This document shows, piece after piece, positions 46,101-57,297 of a stretch of DNA of 64,000 nt. Below the pieces are notes generated by a model, which did no database searches, was not told the origin of the DNA, and saw only the letters and a list, made by a program, of their open reading frames with translations. Position numbers and translations under genes: made by a program. The stretch is taken from contig JAHIWP010000087.1 in NCBI GenBank assembly GCA_018816095.1, positions 41,795 through 105,794 of the forward strand. The letters run 5' to 3'. Source of the stretch: Gammaproteobacteria bacterium. Lineage in GTDB: Bacteria > Pseudomonadota > Gammaproteobacteria > Pseudomonadales > Pseudomonadaceae. The first letter of the stretch is position 1. The number at the start of each line of letters is the position of its first letter.

Positions 46101-47183
46101 TCAGTCGCCCAGTGCCGCCAGCTGATCAGCCTGGTATTCAACCAGCAGCGGCTCAATGATCGCCTCAACCCCGCCAGCAATCACTTCGTTGAGCGAATAC
46201 AGGGTCAGGTTGATGCGGTGATCGGTGACCCGGCCCTGCGGGAAGTTGTAGGTGCGAATGCGCTCGGAGCGGTCACCGGAACCCACCAGCAATTTACGCG
46301 AATCAGAAATTTCCTTATGCGCGGCGGCTTCCTGCTGGTCTTTCAACTTAGCCGCCAGCCAGGCCATGGCCTTGGCGCGGTTCTTGTGCTGCGAGCGCTC
46401 TTCCTGACATTCGACCACTGTACCGGTGGGGATGTGAGTGATGCGGATCGCCGAATCCGTGGTGTTCACGTGCTGACCACCCGCGCCCGAGGAGCGGTAG
46501 GTGTCCACGCGCAGGTCGGCCGGGTTGATGTCGATGGCCATCTGCTCATCCGGCTCAGGCAATACGGCAACGGTACAGGCCGAGGTGTGAATACGGCCCT
46601 GGGATTCGGTTTCTGGCACGCGCTGCACGCGGTGCGCGCCCGACTCGAACTTGAGCTTGCCGTAGACGTTATCGCCCTCGACCCGAGCAATCACCTCTTT
46701 ATAACCGCCGTGCTCGCCTTCACTGGCCGACAACACTTCGACGCGCCAGCCCTGCTTCTCGGCATAGCGCGAGTACATACGGAACAGGTCGCCGGAGAAG
46801 ATCGCTGCCTCATCGCCGCCGGTGCCGGCACGTACTTCGAGGAACACGTTGCGCCCGTCATTGGGGTCTTTGGGCAGCAACATACGCTGCAGCGTGGCTT
46901 CCAGTTCGAGCAGCTGCTCTTTGGCCTCGGCCACTTCTTCTTCGGCCATCGCGCGCATGTCCGGGTCGCTGTCTTTGAGCAGCGCCTGGGCGCCCTCAAG
47001 ATCGTTCTGCACCTTACGGAACGCGCTGAACGCTTGGTATACCGGCTCAATCTCGGCGTACTCCTTGGAGTAGGCGCGAAATTGCGTCTGATTGCTGATT
47101 ACTTCAGCGTCACCGAGCAGCGCGGTCAGCTCTTCGAAACGATCCTGCAACAGGTCGAGTTTATTGATCAGTGACGCTTTCAT
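46101..47183 (-). CDS. prfA: Peptide chain release factor 1
   Basis: A 360-residue factor that ends translation at UAA/UAG. The GGQ motif is at 235-237 in SGAGGQHVN, and the codon-recognition tripeptide position reads Pro190-Glu-Thr192. The start overlaps the hemA stop by one base (TAATG), the classic hemA-prfA arrangement. Confidence 0.97.
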   Translation of the reverse strand: MKASLINKLDLLQDRFEELTALLGDAEVISNQTQFRAYSKEYAEIEPVYQAFSAFRKVQNDLEGAQALLKDSDPDMRAMAEEEVAEAKEQLLELEATLQRMLLPKDPNDGRNVFLEVRAGTGGDEAAIFSGDLFRMYSRYAEKQGWRVEVLSASEGEHGGYKEVIARVEGDNVYGKLKFESGAHRVQRVPETESQGRIHTSACTVAVLPEPDEQMAIDINPADLRVDTYRSSGAGGQHVNTTDSAIRITHIPTGTVVECQEERSQHKNRAKAMAWLAAKLKDQQEAAAHKEISDSRKLLVGSGDRSERIRTYNFPQGRVTDHRINLTLYSLNEVIAGGVEAIIEPLLVEYQADQLAALGD

Positions 47184-48472
47184 TACAGACCTTTATTTTT
47201 GGCCGAGCCGGGCGACACGCCCTCCTCGAGGGCAAACAGTTCTTGGGCCACGCCCAGCGCATCAACGCGGCCGTCAGCAGAGAATTTCTTTAGTTGCACG
47301 CTGGGGGCATGCAACAACTTGTTGGTCAGGCCACGGGCCAGTTGTGCCAGCACGTCCTCGGCCGATGTACCGTTGCTGAGTAGACGCAGGGCCTTGTTCA
47401 GCTCCTCGTCACGCAAACGCTCGGCTTGCTGGCGATAGGCCTTGAGCACATCCACGGCGGCCAGTTCACGCAGGCGCTGCATAAAGTCCTGCGCGCCAAC
47501 GCTCACCAGCTCCTCAGCCGCTTCGGCAGCGCCCTGACGGCTCTTGAGATTTTCCGCGATCACCTCATGCAGGTCATCGACGGTATACAGGTAGACGTCA
47601 TCCAGCTCGCCAACCTCGGGTTCAATGTCGCGCGGCACGGCGATATCGACCATGAAAATCGGTTTGTGCTTGCGCTGCTTCAGCGCCCGCTCGACCGCGC
47701 CCTTACCGAGAATCGGCAGCTGGCTGGCGGTGGAGCTGATCACGATATCGCTGTTGACCAGCTCGTCCGGGATTTCCGAGAGCAGCACCGCGTGCGCGCC
47801 AAATTGTTCGGCCAGGGTGCTGGCCCGCTCAAGCGTACGGTTGGCCACCACAATGCGCTTGATGCCCTGGTCGTGCAGGTGGCGTGCGACCAGGCTGATG
47901 GTTTCGCCCGCGCCGATCAGCAGGGCCTGGCTGCGGTGCAAGTCAGTAAAGATCTGCTTGGCCAGACTCACCGCGGCAAACGCCACCGACACGGGGTTTT
48001 CACCAATCGCGGTATCGGTACGCACGGTTTTGGCGGTGCTGAAGGTGGCCTGAAACAAACGCCCGAGCAGCGGCCCGAGGGTGCCGGCTTCACGGGCCAC
48101 AGCAAACGCTGACTTCATCTGACCGAGAATCTGCGGCTCTCCCAGCACCATCGAGTCCAGCCCCGAGGCCACGCGCATCATATGCCGCACCGCTTCGTCA
48201 TCGGCATGGATATAGGCACAGGCACGCAGTTCGTCGAGGCTCAAACGGTGATAGTTGGCCAACCAGGCCAGCACTTCATCAGCGCTCAGGTCATCCTGCT
48301 CAAGGTATAACTCGCTGCGGTTGCAGGTCGAGAGAATGGCCGCTTCCCGGCTGGACGTGTTGTGGCACAGCAGACGCAGGGCCTCAACCAACTGCTCGGG
48401 CGTGAAGGCCACGCGTTCGCGGACATCCACCGAGGCGGTCTTATGGTTGATACCGAGGGCAATAAAGGCCAT
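47183..48472 (-). CDS. hemA: Glutamyl-tRNA reductase
   Basis: A 429-residue enzyme that commits glutamate to heme synthesis. The N-terminus [23 protein letters not shown], the catalytic Cys in [11 protein letters not shown] and the NADPH-binding [15 protein letters not shown] are clear. ATG 48472 gives the family start; the longer frame reads into the divergent promoter shared with the TPR lipoprotein gene. Confidence 0.96.
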   Translation of the reverse strand: MAFIALGINHKTASVDVRERVAFTPEQLVEALRLLCHNTSSREAAILSTCNRSELYLEQDDLSADEVLAWLANYHRLSLDELRACAYIHADDEAVRHMMRVASGLDSMVLGEPQILGQMKSAFAVAREAGTLGPLLGRLFQATFSTAKTVRTDTAIGENPVSVAFAAVSLAKQIFTDLHRSQALLIGAGETISLVARHLHDQGIKRIVVANRTLERASTLAEQFGAHAVLLSEIPDELVNSDIVISSTASQLPILGKGAVERALKQRKHKPIFMVDIAVPRDIEPEVGELDDVYLYTVDDLHEVIAENLKSRQGAAEAAEELVSVGAQDFMQRLRELAAVDVLKAYRQQAERLRDEELNKALRLLSNGTSAEDVLAQLARGLTNKLLHAPSVQLKKFSADGRVDALGVAQELFALEEGVSPGSAKNKGL

Positions 48473-48658
48473 GCACGATCGCTGACTGGGAGTGGAAGCC
48501 GGCAATTGTCCTACTTCGGCAAAGCGAGAACAACCACTGCTAGCTATTGTCCTAATAGCCAGGTTTATCCGACTCACTCAGGATCATGGCCGCCCATGGG
48601 CTTGCCCGAACGCTTGTGTCATGATGCCGAAACCGCAGGTTGGCCACATACTCCTCCT

Positions 48659-50389
48659 ATGAATAGATCCTTTGCCTTGCTGACTGCCGCTGCTTTTTTG
48701 AGCGGTTGCCAGACCTTTGCCCCCTCTACCCCGGATGGCACGCCACCCGTGGAAGACCCCGCCGTGACTACAGCAAAAGCCGAGCCGCAGGTGTACCGCG
48801 CTTTCAGCCAGGAAACCCTGCTGTCGCTGCTGGTTGCCGAACTGGCGGGCCAGCGAAATCGTTTCGACATTGCGCTGGAAAATTATGTCGAGCAGGCCAA
48901 TGCCACTCAGGATGCGGGGGTCGCCGAGCGCGGTTTCCGTATCGCGGAGTACCTGGGAGCCGAGCAATCCGCCCTGGAAACCAGCCTGCTGTGGGCCAAG
49001 ACCGCACCCGAGAATATCGACGCACAGCGCGCTGCGGCGGTGCAACTGGCCCGCGCCGGTCGCTATGATGAATCCATGACGTTTATGGAACAGGTCCTGC
49101 AGCGTCAGGGTGACACCCACTTCGACTTCCTTGCCCTGTCCGCCGCCGAGACTGACCCGGACACACGCGCCGGCCTGCTGCAGAGTTTTGATCGCTTGCA
49201 GGCAAAGTACCCAGACAATAGCCAGCTGCAATTTGGTAAAGCGCTGCTGTTGCAACAGGATGAGCGCCCCCAGGAAGCCCTGGAGCTGCTTGAGCAACAA
49301 CCGAGCAAAAACCGCCCGATTGCCTCCATCCTGCTGCATGCGCGCCTGCTGCAAAGCCTGGAACGCAACGCTGACGCACTGCAATTGCTGGAAAAAGGCA
49401 TCAAGCTGCACCCCGATGACAGGCGCCTGCGCCTAACCTATGCACGCCTGCTGGTAACCGAAGACCGCCTGGACGATGCCCGAGGCGAGTTCTCCTCACT
49501 GCTGCAAGAAAACCCCAATGATGATGACCTGCGCTTCTCTCTGGCACTCGTCTGCCTGGAGGCCGAAGCCTGGAAAGAGGCCATTGTCTATTTAGAGGAA
49601 CTGGTCGAGCGCGGTAACCACGTCGACGCCGCACATTACAACCTGGGCCGCGCCTATGAAGAGCTTGGTGACACTGCCAGCGCCCTGATCGAGTACGCCT
49701 TGGTTGGCCCAGGCAACGACTATCTGCCAGCCCAGGCTCGGCAAAGTGATTTGTTATTCCAGCAACAGCGCGGCGATGAAGCCTCTGAGCGCTTGCGCCA
49801 GGCACGTGACAGCCAACCTGATTACGCCATCCAGCTGTACCTGATTGAGACCGAGGCCTGGTCCAAACAGCAGGACACCGAACACGCTTGGCAGTTGATC
49901 GAACAAGCCCTGGAGCAGTTTCCGGAAGACCTCAACCTGCTCTACACCCGCGCCATGCTGGCGGAAAAACGCGACAACCTGGCCCTGCTGGAGCAAGACC
50001 TGCGTTTTATTCTCGAACGCGAGCCGGATAACGCCATGGCCCTCAACGCCCTCGGCTACACCCTGGCCGACCGCACCACGCGTTACGCCGAAGCCAAGCA
50101 GTTGATCGAGCAAGCCCACCAGCTCAACCCGCAAGACCCGGCGATTCTCGACAGCCTCGGCTGGGTAAATTACCGCATGGGCAACCTGGACGAAGCGGAA
50201 CGTCTGCTACGCCAAGCCATGCAGGCGTTTCCCGACCATGAAGTCGCCGCCCACCTCGGTGAGGTACTGTGGGCTCAGGGCAAACACCAAGAAGCCCGCA
50301 CGCTCTGGCGTGAAGCCCTGAAACAGCAACCTGACAGCGAAATCCTGCGCAGCACACTGTTGCGCCTGACCGGAGCAGAGACACTCTGA
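48659..50389 (+). CDS. TPR-repeat lipoprotein (PA4667 type)
   Basis: A 576-residue lipoprotein. The signal peptide ends in the lipobox LSGC near residue 16. Most of the rest is tetratricopeptide-like helical pairs, for example the last three units with [24 protein letters not shown] and [15 protein letters not shown]. Start at ATG 48659 is set by the signal peptide; the ribosome-binding site is poor. It precedes lolB with a TGATG overlap, suggesting a role in the cell envelope; Asp after the lipobox Cys is absent (Gln), so outer-membrane sorting is expected. Confidence 0.88.
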   Translation: MNRSFALLTAAAFLSGCQTFAPSTPDGTPPVEDPAVTTAKAEPQVYRAFSQETLLSLLVAELAGQRNRFDIALENYVEQANATQDAGVAERGFRIAEYLGAEQSALETSLLWAKTAPENIDAQRAAAVQLARAGRYDESMTFMEQVLQRQGDTHFDFLALSAAETDPDTRAGLLQSFDRLQAKYPDNSQLQFGKALLLQQDERPQEALELLEQQPSKNRPIASILLHARLLQSLERNADALQLLEKGIKLHPDDRRLRLTYARLLVTEDRLDDARGEFSSLLQENPNDDDLRFSLALVCLEAEAWKEAIVYLEELVERGNHVDAAHYNLGRAYEELGDTASALIEYALVGPGNDYLPAQARQSDLLFQQQRGDEASERLRQARDSQPDYAIQLYLIETEAWSKQQDTEHAWQLIEQALEQFPEDLNLLYTRAMLAEKRDNLALLEQDLRFILEREPDNAMALNALGYTLADRTTRYAEAKQLIEQAHQLNPQDPAILDSLGWVNYRMGNLDEAERLLRQAMQAFPDHEVAAHLGEVLWAQGKHQEARTLWREALKQQPDSEILRSTLLRLTGAETL

Positions 50390-51006
50390 TGCTTGCGCGC
50401 CACCTGATAGTTTTCAGCCTGATTACATTACTCGCCGGCTGCGCCGGCCTGACTTCACGCGAAGCCCTTGAAGGCCAGGGCAACGCGCAAAGCTGGCAAG
50501 CGCATAAGCAGCAGATCAGCGGCCTGGATGCCTGGCAGATCAACGGTAAAGTCGGCATCCGCGCCCCCAAAGACTCTGGTAGCGGCACCCTCTTCTGGTT
50601 GCAGCGCCAGGATTACTACGACATCCGCCTGTCCGGCCCGCTCGGCCGCGGCGCCGCTCGCCTCACCGGCCGCCCCGGCGCCGTTTTGCTCGAAGTGGCC
50701 AACCAAGGCCGCTATCAAGCCGAATCACCAGAACAACTGTTACAAGCCAAACTCGGCCTTAACCTGCCCGTTTCACATCTGCTTTGGTGGATTCGCGGCC
50801 TGCCCTCCCCCGACAGCAAAAGCCGCTTAAACCTCGACAGCCAAAGCCATCTGGCAAACCTGAGCCAGGACGGCTGGGATGTTGAATACCTCAGTTACAC
50901 AGAGCAGAACGGCTTCTGGCTGCCAGAACGCATCAAGCTGAACGGCTTCGATCTGCAAGTCACCCTGGTGATCAAGGACTGGCAGCCACGCCAGCTCGGT
51001 CAATGA
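50389..51006 (+). CDS. lolB: Outer-membrane lipoprotein receptor LolB
   Basis: A 205-residue lipoprotein with lipobox LAGC near residue 18, which receives lipoproteins from LolA and inserts them in the outer membrane. The [12 protein letters not shown] and [16 protein letters not shown] segments are typical. It overlaps the TPR gene before and ispE after (ATGA). Confidence 0.93.
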   Translation: MLARHLIVFSLITLLAGCAGLTSREALEGQGNAQSWQAHKQQISGLDAWQINGKVGIRAPKDSGSGTLFWLQRQDYYDIRLSGPLGRGAARLTGRPGAVLLEVANQGRYQAESPEQLLQAKLGLNLPVSHLLWWIRGLPSPDSKSRLNLDSQSHLANLSQDGWDVEYLSYTEQNGFWLPERIKLNGFDLQVTLVIKDWQPRQLGQ

Positions 51007-51878
51007 GCGTCCCGGCGATTCCCGCTGCCGCTGAATTGATTCTGCCGGCACCGGCCAAACTTAACCTGATGCTGCACATCCTCGGCCGCCGCGCTGACGG
51101 CTACCACGAGCTGCAAACGCTGTTTCAGTTTCTCGACTTTGGCGATGAACTGGGTTTTGCCGTGCGCCAGGATGGTCAGATTCATCTGCACACGCCTATT
51201 GAAGGCGTGCCCCACGACAGCAACCTGATCGTGCGCGCCGCGCGCCTGCTGCAACAGCAAAGCGGCTGTAACCTGGGCGCCGACATCTGGCTCGACAAGC
51301 GCTTGCCGATGGGCGGTGGTATTGGCGGTGGCAGCTCGGATGCCGCCACCACTCTGCTCGGTCTCAATCATCTCTGGCAACTGGCATGCAGCGAAGATCA
51401 ACTCGCTGACATGGGCCTCAGCCTGGGCGCAGACGTACCCGTATTCGTGCGCGGCCATGCAGCATTCGCCGAAGGCGTCGGGGAAAAACTCCAGCCGGTG
51501 ACCCTCAGCGAGCCCTGGTTTCTCGTAGCAATTCCGCAAGTACTTGTCAGTACTGTAGAAATTTTCTCTGACCCTGAGTTGACACGGGATACTCCGCCCA
51601 TTAAAGTTCGCAGCCTTCTTGAGGGGGGTGGTCATAACGACTGCCTGCCGGTGGTTCAGAAGCGTTACCCAGAAGTACGTAACGTTTTGATTTTGTTGAA
51701 CAAATTTGTTCCTGCAAAATTAACCGGCACTGGAGCTTGTGTGTTTGGGAGCTTCCCAAACGAGGACGATGCTGATAAAGTCGCCCGCCAACTTCCAGGC
51801 ACTTTGCCAAGTTTTGTTGCTCAAGGCCGTAACATCTCGATGTTGCACCGAAAGCTGGAAAAATTGGTCAAGAAGTGA
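51003..51878 (+). CDS. ispE: 4-diphosphocytidyl-2-C-methyl-D-erythritol kinase
   Basis: A 291-residue GHMP kinase of the MEP isoprenoid pathway. It has [22 protein letters not shown] near residue 14 and the ATP loop [14 protein letters not shown] near 102. From about base 51530 the codon choice changes to many T- and A-ending codons, unlike the first 500 bases. The reading frame is intact. The tRNA genes follow 39 bases after the stop. Confidence 0.94.
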   Translation: MSVPAIPAAAELILPAPAKLNLMLHILGRRADGYHELQTLFQFLDFGDELGFAVRQDGQIHLHTPIEGVPHDSNLIVRAARLLQQQSGCNLGADIWLDKRLPMGGGIGGGSSDAATTLLGLNHLWQLACSEDQLADMGLSLGADVPVFVRGHAAFAEGVGEKLQPVTLSEPWFLVAIPQVLVSTVEIFSDPELTRDTPPIKVRSLLEGGGHNDCLPVVQKRYPEVRNVLILLNKFVPAKLTGTGACVFGSFPNEDDADKVARQLPGTLPSFVAQGRNISMLHRKLEKLVKK

Positions 51879-51916
51879 ATCTACGCTGTAAGTTGTAAAA
51901 GCAACGGGTTGTATGT

Positions 51917-51991
51917 AGGGGCGTCGCCAAGCGGTAAGGCACCAGGTTTTGATCCTGGCATGCGTTGGTTCGAATCCAGCCGCCCCTGCCA
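51917..51991 (+). tRNA. tRNA-Gln (anticodon TTG), copy 1
   Basis: A 75-base cloverleaf with a perfect 7-bp acceptor stem (AGGGGCG / CGCCCCT), anticodon loop TTTTGAT at 51947-51953 and TTCGAAT T-loop, plus an encoded CCA. Confidence 0.97.
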
Positions 51992-52042
51992 TTCCGTCAC
52001 ACGACGGGTAGGCAACTCAATGCACTCGGTTACACAAGATAC

Positions 52043-52117
52043 AGGGGCGTCGCCAAGCGGTAAGGCACCAGGTTTTGATCCTGGCATGCGTTGGTTCGAA
52101 TCCAGCCGCCCCTGCCA
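52043..52117 (+). tRNA. tRNA-Gln (anticodon TTG), copy 2
   Basis: Identical over all 75 bases to copy 1, 51 bases downstream. Flanks differ, so the duplication covers just the gene. Confidence 0.97.
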
Positions 52118-52163
52118 TTTTCTGTACTCATCCAGGTATACCCTCAGCCGGCAGGTACTGCGC

Positions 52164-53105
52164 GTGTCCAAGATGATGGTCTTTACGGGGAACGCTAACC
52201 CCGATCTGGCGCGACGTATCGTACGTCAGCTGCACATTCCCCTCGGTGATGCTTCTGTCGGTAAGTTTTCCGACGGCGAGATCATGATTGAAATCAATGA
52301 AAATGTCCGCGGTAAAGACGTTTTCCTGATTCAACCGACGTGCGCGCCAACCAATGACAACCTGATGGAACTGGTCGTGATGGCAGATGCCTTCCGCCGC
52401 TCATCAGCTACTCGAATTACTGCTGTTATCCCCTACTTTGGCTATGCCCGCCAGGATCGCCGTCCGCGCTCCGCTCGTGTGGCTATTAGCGCTAAAGTTG
52501 TGGCTGACATGCTCACCGTAGTAGGTATCGACCGGGTTCTTACCGTCGACCTGCACGCGGATCAGATCCAAGGCTTCTTCGATATTCCAGTAGATAACAT
52601 CTACGGTTCGCCTGTACTGGTGGACGATATCGAAGACCAGCGCTTCGAAAACCTGATGATCGTTTCTCCAGATATCGGCGGCGTCGTGCGTGCACGTGCT
52701 GTTGCTAAATCTCTGGGTGTAGACTTGGCGATCATCGACAAGCGTCGTGAAAAAGCCAACCACTCGGAAGTGATGCACATTATCGGTGATGTTGAAGGCC
52801 GTACCTGCATCTTGGTCGATGACATGGTGGATACCGCCGGCACGCTGTGCCATGCGGCTAAAGCGCTGAAAGAACATGGCGCATCCAAAGTCTTCGCCTA
52901 TGCAACGCATGCCGTGCTGTCTGGCCGCGCGATTGAAAATATCGAAAAATCTGTACTCGACGAGCTGGTGGTGACGAATACCATCCCGCTGTCCGCCGCT
53001 GCGCAATCCTGTTCGCGTATTCGCCAACTGGACATCGCACCGGTAGTCGCCGAAGCAGTACGCCGCATCAGCAACGAAGAATCGATCAGCGCGATGTTCC
53101 GTTAA
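52164..53105 (+). CDS. prs: Ribose-phosphate pyrophosphokinase
   Basis: A 313-residue PRPP synthase, supplying PRPP for nucleotide synthesis and for Upp and Hpt seen elsewhere in this window. It shows the [18 protein letters not shown] region, the ATP-loop [10 protein letters not shown], and the PRPP motif [13 protein letters not shown] near 215. It begins with GTG at 52164 ([14 protein letters not shown]); a longer in-frame reading would run through both tRNA genes and is not real. CAGGTA precedes the GTG. Confidence 0.97.
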   Translation: MSKMMVFTGNANPDLARRIVRQLHIPLGDASVGKFSDGEIMIEINENVRGKDVFLIQPTCAPTNDNLMELVVMADAFRRSSATRITAVIPYFGYARQDRRPRSARVAISAKVVADMLTVVGIDRVLTVDLHADQIQGFFDIPVDNIYGSPVLVDDIEDQRFENLMIVSPDIGGVVRARAVAKSLGVDLAIIDKRREKANHSEVMHIIGDVEGRTCILVDDMVDTAGTLCHAAKALKEHGASKVFAYATHAVLSGRAIENIEKSVLDELVVTNTIPLSAAAQSCSRIRQLDIAPVVAEAVRRISNEESISAMFR

Positions 53106-53156
53106 TTCGTAATACGCCCTGAACGCACACGCCCTGCCCTAACGGCATGGCCTTTC

Positions 53157-53203
53157 AACCAACCGTCCCGTCGCTGGTCGCAAGCGTAACGGACGGTTTG
53201 GTT
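53157..53203. promoter_or_regulatory. Hairpin in the prs-rplY gap
   Basis: AACCAACCGTCC pairs with GGACGGTTTGGTT (one bulge) around a loop of about 22 bases, ending 16 bases before the rplY start. It may be a weak terminator or a leader structure controlling rplY; there is only a short T-rich stretch after it. Confidence 0.5.
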
Positions 53204-53219
53204 ATTTTGGAGAAATGAA

Positions 53220-53831
53220 ATGACTGTTGAATTTACCCTGAATGCTGAAGCGCGTTCTGACCTGGGGAAAGGTGCGAGCCGCCGCCTGCGTCGTAACGTG
53301 GCCATGGTTCCTGCCGTAATTTACGGCGGCGACAAAGCCCCACAATCGATCAGCCTGCTGGCTAAAGATTTCGCCAAACTGCTGGAAAACGAAGCAGCCT
53401 ACAGCCACGTGCTGAGCCTGAACGTTGCCGGCAGCAACGAAAGCGTAATCATCAAAGCCCTGCAGCGCCACCCAGCCAAAGGCTTTGTCCTGCACGCTGA
53501 CTTCGTTCGCGTTGTCGCTGGCCAGAAACTGACCGCTATCGTTCCTCTGCACTTCATCAACCAGGAAACTTCGGTTGGCGTTAAGCAGCAAGGCGGCGAA
53601 GTCTCCCACGTCCTGGCTGAAGTAGAAGTTTCCTGCCTGCCGAAAGACCTGCCTGAATTCATCGAAGTCGACATGGCTGCCGTTGAAGTTGGCCAGATCG
53701 TTCACTTGGCTGACCTGAAACTGCCGAAAGGCGTTGAGCTGGTTGCACTGGCTCACGGTAACGACCTGGCAGTGGCTAACATCCACGCCTCCCGCGTTGC
53801 TAAAGACGCAGAAGAAGGCGCTGCCGAGTAA
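53220..53831 (+). CDS. rplY: 50S ribosomal protein L25, CTC form
   Basis: A 203-residue L25/CTC protein: the L25 domain ([21 protein letters not shown] start) binds 5S rRNA, and the longer C-terminal TL5-type domain follows from about residue 95. GGAG lies 9 bases before the ATG. Codon choice is that of a highly expressed gene. Confidence 0.95.
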   Translation: MTVEFTLNAEARSDLGKGASRRLRRNVAMVPAVIYGGDKAPQSISLLAKDFAKLLENEAAYSHVLSLNVAGSNESVIIKALQRHPAKGFVLHADFVRVVAGQKLTAIVPLHFINQETSVGVKQQGGEVSHVLAEVEVSCLPKDLPEFIEVDMAAVEVGQIVHLADLKLPKGVELVALAHGNDLAVANIHASRVAKDAEEGAAE

Positions 53832-53900
53832 ATCTCGCAGCGTCGGAAACCAGCTCGGCATGCGACTATGCCGAGCGATTTCCACGAAAGGGCTCCTGAC

Positions 53901-54491
53901 ATGACTGCCGTACAACTGATCGTTGGCTTAGGTAACCCTGGCCCCGAATACGACCAGACCCGGCATAATGCAGGGGCCCTTTTTGTTGAGCGCCTGGCTG
54001 ACAGCCAGCGCATCAACCTCAATGCCGACAAAAAGTATTTTGGTCTGGTGGGCAAATTCAGCCATCAGGGCCGCGATGTTCGTCTGCTAATCCCCACCAC
54101 CTTTATGAACCGCAGCGGCCAGGCCGTAGCGGCATTAGCGAATTTCTTCCGCATCCCGCCGGAAGCCATTCTGGTGGCCCACGACGAACTCGACATGCCC
54201 CCCGGCGTCGCCAAACTCAAACAGGGTGGCGGGCACGGCGGGCATAACGGGCTGCGCGACATCATTGCCCAGCTCGGCAATCAGAATAATTTTTACCGCC
54301 TGCGGCTTGGCATCGGCCATCCCGGGCACAGCAGCATGGTCTCCAACTTCGTCCTTGGCCGCGCACCACGCAGCGAGCAGGAACTGTTGGATACCAGCAT
54401 CGATTTTGCCCTAGGCACCCTGCCGGAGATACTCGCAGGTGACTGGAGCAAGGCCATGCACAAGCTGCACAGCCAGAAAGCCACCTCTTAA
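53901..54491 (+). CDS. pth: Peptidyl-tRNA hydrolase
   Basis: A 196-residue enzyme that recycles peptidyl-tRNA. Catalytic His22 sits in TRHNAG, with Asn12 (GLGNPG), the FMNRSG segment, Asp in HDELDMPPG and the GGHNGLRDI region. ATG 53901 has AAGGG before it; the frame extends farther upstream from an alternative codon but without family sequence. Confidence 0.96.
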   Translation: MTAVQLIVGLGNPGPEYDQTRHNAGALFVERLADSQRINLNADKKYFGLVGKFSHQGRDVRLLIPTTFMNRSGQAVAALANFFRIPPEAILVAHDELDMPPGVAKLKQGGGHGGHNGLRDIIAQLGNQNNFYRLRLGIGHPGHSSMVSNFVLGRAPRSEQELLDTSIDFALGTLPEILAGDWSKAMHKLHSQKATS

Positions 54492-54523
54492 CTCTTTACC
54501 GCCATTCGCGCGAGGGACACACC

Positions 54524-55624
<1,101 letters not shown>

Positions 55625-55661
55625 ACAAACATTCGGATCCTATCGGATCTTGCTGGACACC

Positions 55662-55699
55662 AAACCCCTTGAATTTAGCCGATTCAAGGGGTTTTTCTT
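55662..55699 (+). terminator. Terminator after ychF
   Basis: A 13-bp stem AAACCCCTTGAAT / ATTCAAGGGGTTT with a 7-base loop and TTTTTCTTTT after it. It marks the left edge of the accessory segment. Confidence 0.92.
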
Positions 55700-55741
55700 T
55701 TCCACCAACATCCCTCAGAGCACATTGAGATCCACACCTTT

Positions 55742-55794
55742 ACCGGGTACGCTACCGGGTATAGCAATCTCATACCCGGAAAATTAACCGGGTA
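55742..55794. repeat. ACCGGGTA repeats before the integrase gene
   Basis: ACCGGGTA at 55742-55749, 55754-55761 and 55787-55794, and an inverted TACCCGG at 55773-55779. Copies 2 and 3 share ACCGGGTATAGC. They lie just upstream of the integrase ATG and look like arm-type binding sites of the recombinase or of its regulator. Confidence 0.55.
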
Positions 55795-55812
55795 TAGCGC
55801 GCCGGAGCAAAT

Positions 55813-57057
55813 ATGCCACTTACCGACACTCAGTGCCGCACTGCAAAACCCAAGGAGAAGCCTTACAAGCTCACAGACGGCAATGGCCTCTATCTTGAGG
55901 TAAAGCCAAACGGAGTTAAGGCTTGGCGCTATCGATTCGAACTGAGCGACGGCAATACGAGGAAGGAAAGCGTATTTGCCATTGGGGAATACGTGGTCGC
56001 CCCCAAGGGTGAAACATCCGAGCAGGCCGAAGATCGCCGCAACGGCCGGCTTCTTACGCTTTCCGAGGCGCGCGAAGCACGCTCTAAAGCACGCTCACTG
56101 GTTGTGCAAGGCATCAACCCTGCGCATCATCGCCAGCAGGAACGTGTAAAGCGCGACCACGAGAAAGCAACCACCTTCGAGGCCGTGGCCAAAGAATGGC
56201 TGGCCTTAAAAGACTGGGAGGAAACAACTAAGTCCAAGCGGCTTGGAATGTTGAAACGTGTCATTTTCCCGAAAATTGGTGACATGCCTGTAAAAGCAAT
56301 CACACCAGCACACATCCTGGACGTACTAAGATCGGCCGCCAAGGACAACGGGCTATCAGTAGCCAATGAAGCAAAACGCACCATGTCTAGCATCTTCGAG
56401 CTAGCCATTGCCACCCTTCGCGCCAGTACCGACCCCGTTCATCCAGTGCGCAAAGCGCTACCCAAAAACAAAACCCAACACAAGCGAGCACTTTCCACAG
56501 ATGAGATCGGCCAGCTGCTCAGGGACGTTGACTCCCATGGTGGCCGCCATGAAACGCTCTGTGCGTTCCGACTTATGTGGATGACTCTAAGCAGGCCCAA
56601 TGAAGCAGCTGAGGCTCAATGGTCAGAATTTGACCTTGAAAAGGCCCTATGGCGCATTCCTGCCGAACGAATGAAAAAGCGTAAAGAGCATATAAACCCA
56701 CTGCCCACGCAGGCAGTGGAGATGCTGCAGGCTCTAAAAGGCGTTACGGGGAAGTACGCTCATCTGTTCCCGCACCGAGACGTCCGCACCCGCCCTATGG
56801 TTTCAGCCTCGTTTCGCCAGATGCTTAACGTCCTAGGCTGGGGTGGCAAATACAGCCCACACGCCACTCGAACTACAGGCAGCACCAGACTCAATGAAAT
56901 GGGCTTTTCCGCAGACTGGATCGAAATGCAACTGGCTCACACCGAACAAAATACAGTGCGCGTCACCTACAACCATGCGAAATACCTGACCGACAGAGCA
57001 CAAATGATGCAGCAATGGGCTGATTTGCTGGATCAATGGAAAAAGGAAAGCACTTAG
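55813..57057 (+). CDS. Tyrosine recombinase (P4-type integrase)
   Basis: A 414-residue integrase with an N-terminal arm-binding DUF4102 domain (LTDTQCRTAKPKEKPYKLTDGNGLYLEV from about residue 3), a core-binding domain and the catalytic domain. The catalytic set is Arg261 (LSRPNEA), a lysine near 290, His350 and Arg353 (HATR), His376 and Tyr386. All are present, so the enzyme may be active. Codon use is more mixed than in the core genes. It sits right after ychF with no tRNA beside it, so the attachment site is not obvious. Confidence 0.93.
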   Translation: MPLTDTQCRTAKPKEKPYKLTDGNGLYLEVKPNGVKAWRYRFELSDGNTRKESVFAIGEYVVAPKGETSEQAEDRRNGRLLTLSEAREARSKARSLVVQGINPAHHRQQERVKRDHEKATTFEAVAKEWLALKDWEETTKSKRLGMLKRVIFPKIGDMPVKAITPAHILDVLRSAAKDNGLSVANEAKRTMSSIFELAIATLRASTDPVHPVRKALPKNKTQHKRALSTDEIGQLLRDVDSHGGRHETLCAFRLMWMTLSRPNEAAEAQWSEFDLEKALWRIPAERMKKRKEHINPLPTQAVEMLQALKGVTGKYAHLFPHRDVRTRPMVSASFRQMLNVLGWGGKYSPHATRTTGSTRLNEMGFSADWIEMQLAHTEQNTVRVTYNHAKYLTDRAQMMQQWADLLDQWKKEST

Positions 57058-57262
57058 ATGGGCACTGATACTGATGGCGGACTGGGCCGAGTTCTGCACG
57101 AGCCAAAAGTGACTACTGAGCAGCCAGTAGCAACAGGCAAAAACCGGCCAGAAGTAGCCGTTCGATGTGTCTAGACACTACTGGGCGATTCAAATCAGCA
57201 CCGCAGCAAGAAGAATCAGTTGGTCAATTAAACACATGCGTACTGTTGCCTCAGATAACAGA

Positions 57263-57291
57263 CCGCCACCGAGCGTGATCCAAGGTGGCGG
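57263..57291. terminator. Hairpin between integrase and SecDF genes
   Basis: CCGCCACC / GGTGGCGG arms with a 13-base loop between two converging genes. No T run on the minus side, so the terminator call is weak. Confidence 0.45.
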
Positions 57292-57297
57292 CGGTGC

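Noticed and set aside
45837-47174. A 445-residue plus-strand frame opposite prfA and prmC
   Set aside because: Shadow of the well-supported minus-strand genes; it also crosses a repeat and has no family features.
51917-52117. The tandem tRNA-Gln copies as attachment sites (attL/attR) of an island
   Set aside because: Only 51 bases separate them, with no cargo between, and the integrase is over 3.6 kb away with core genes between.
51909-52163. Extension of the prs frame upstream over both tRNA-Gln genes
   Set aside because: The frame is open by chance; known Prs starts at the GTG (52164), and tRNA sequence is not coding.
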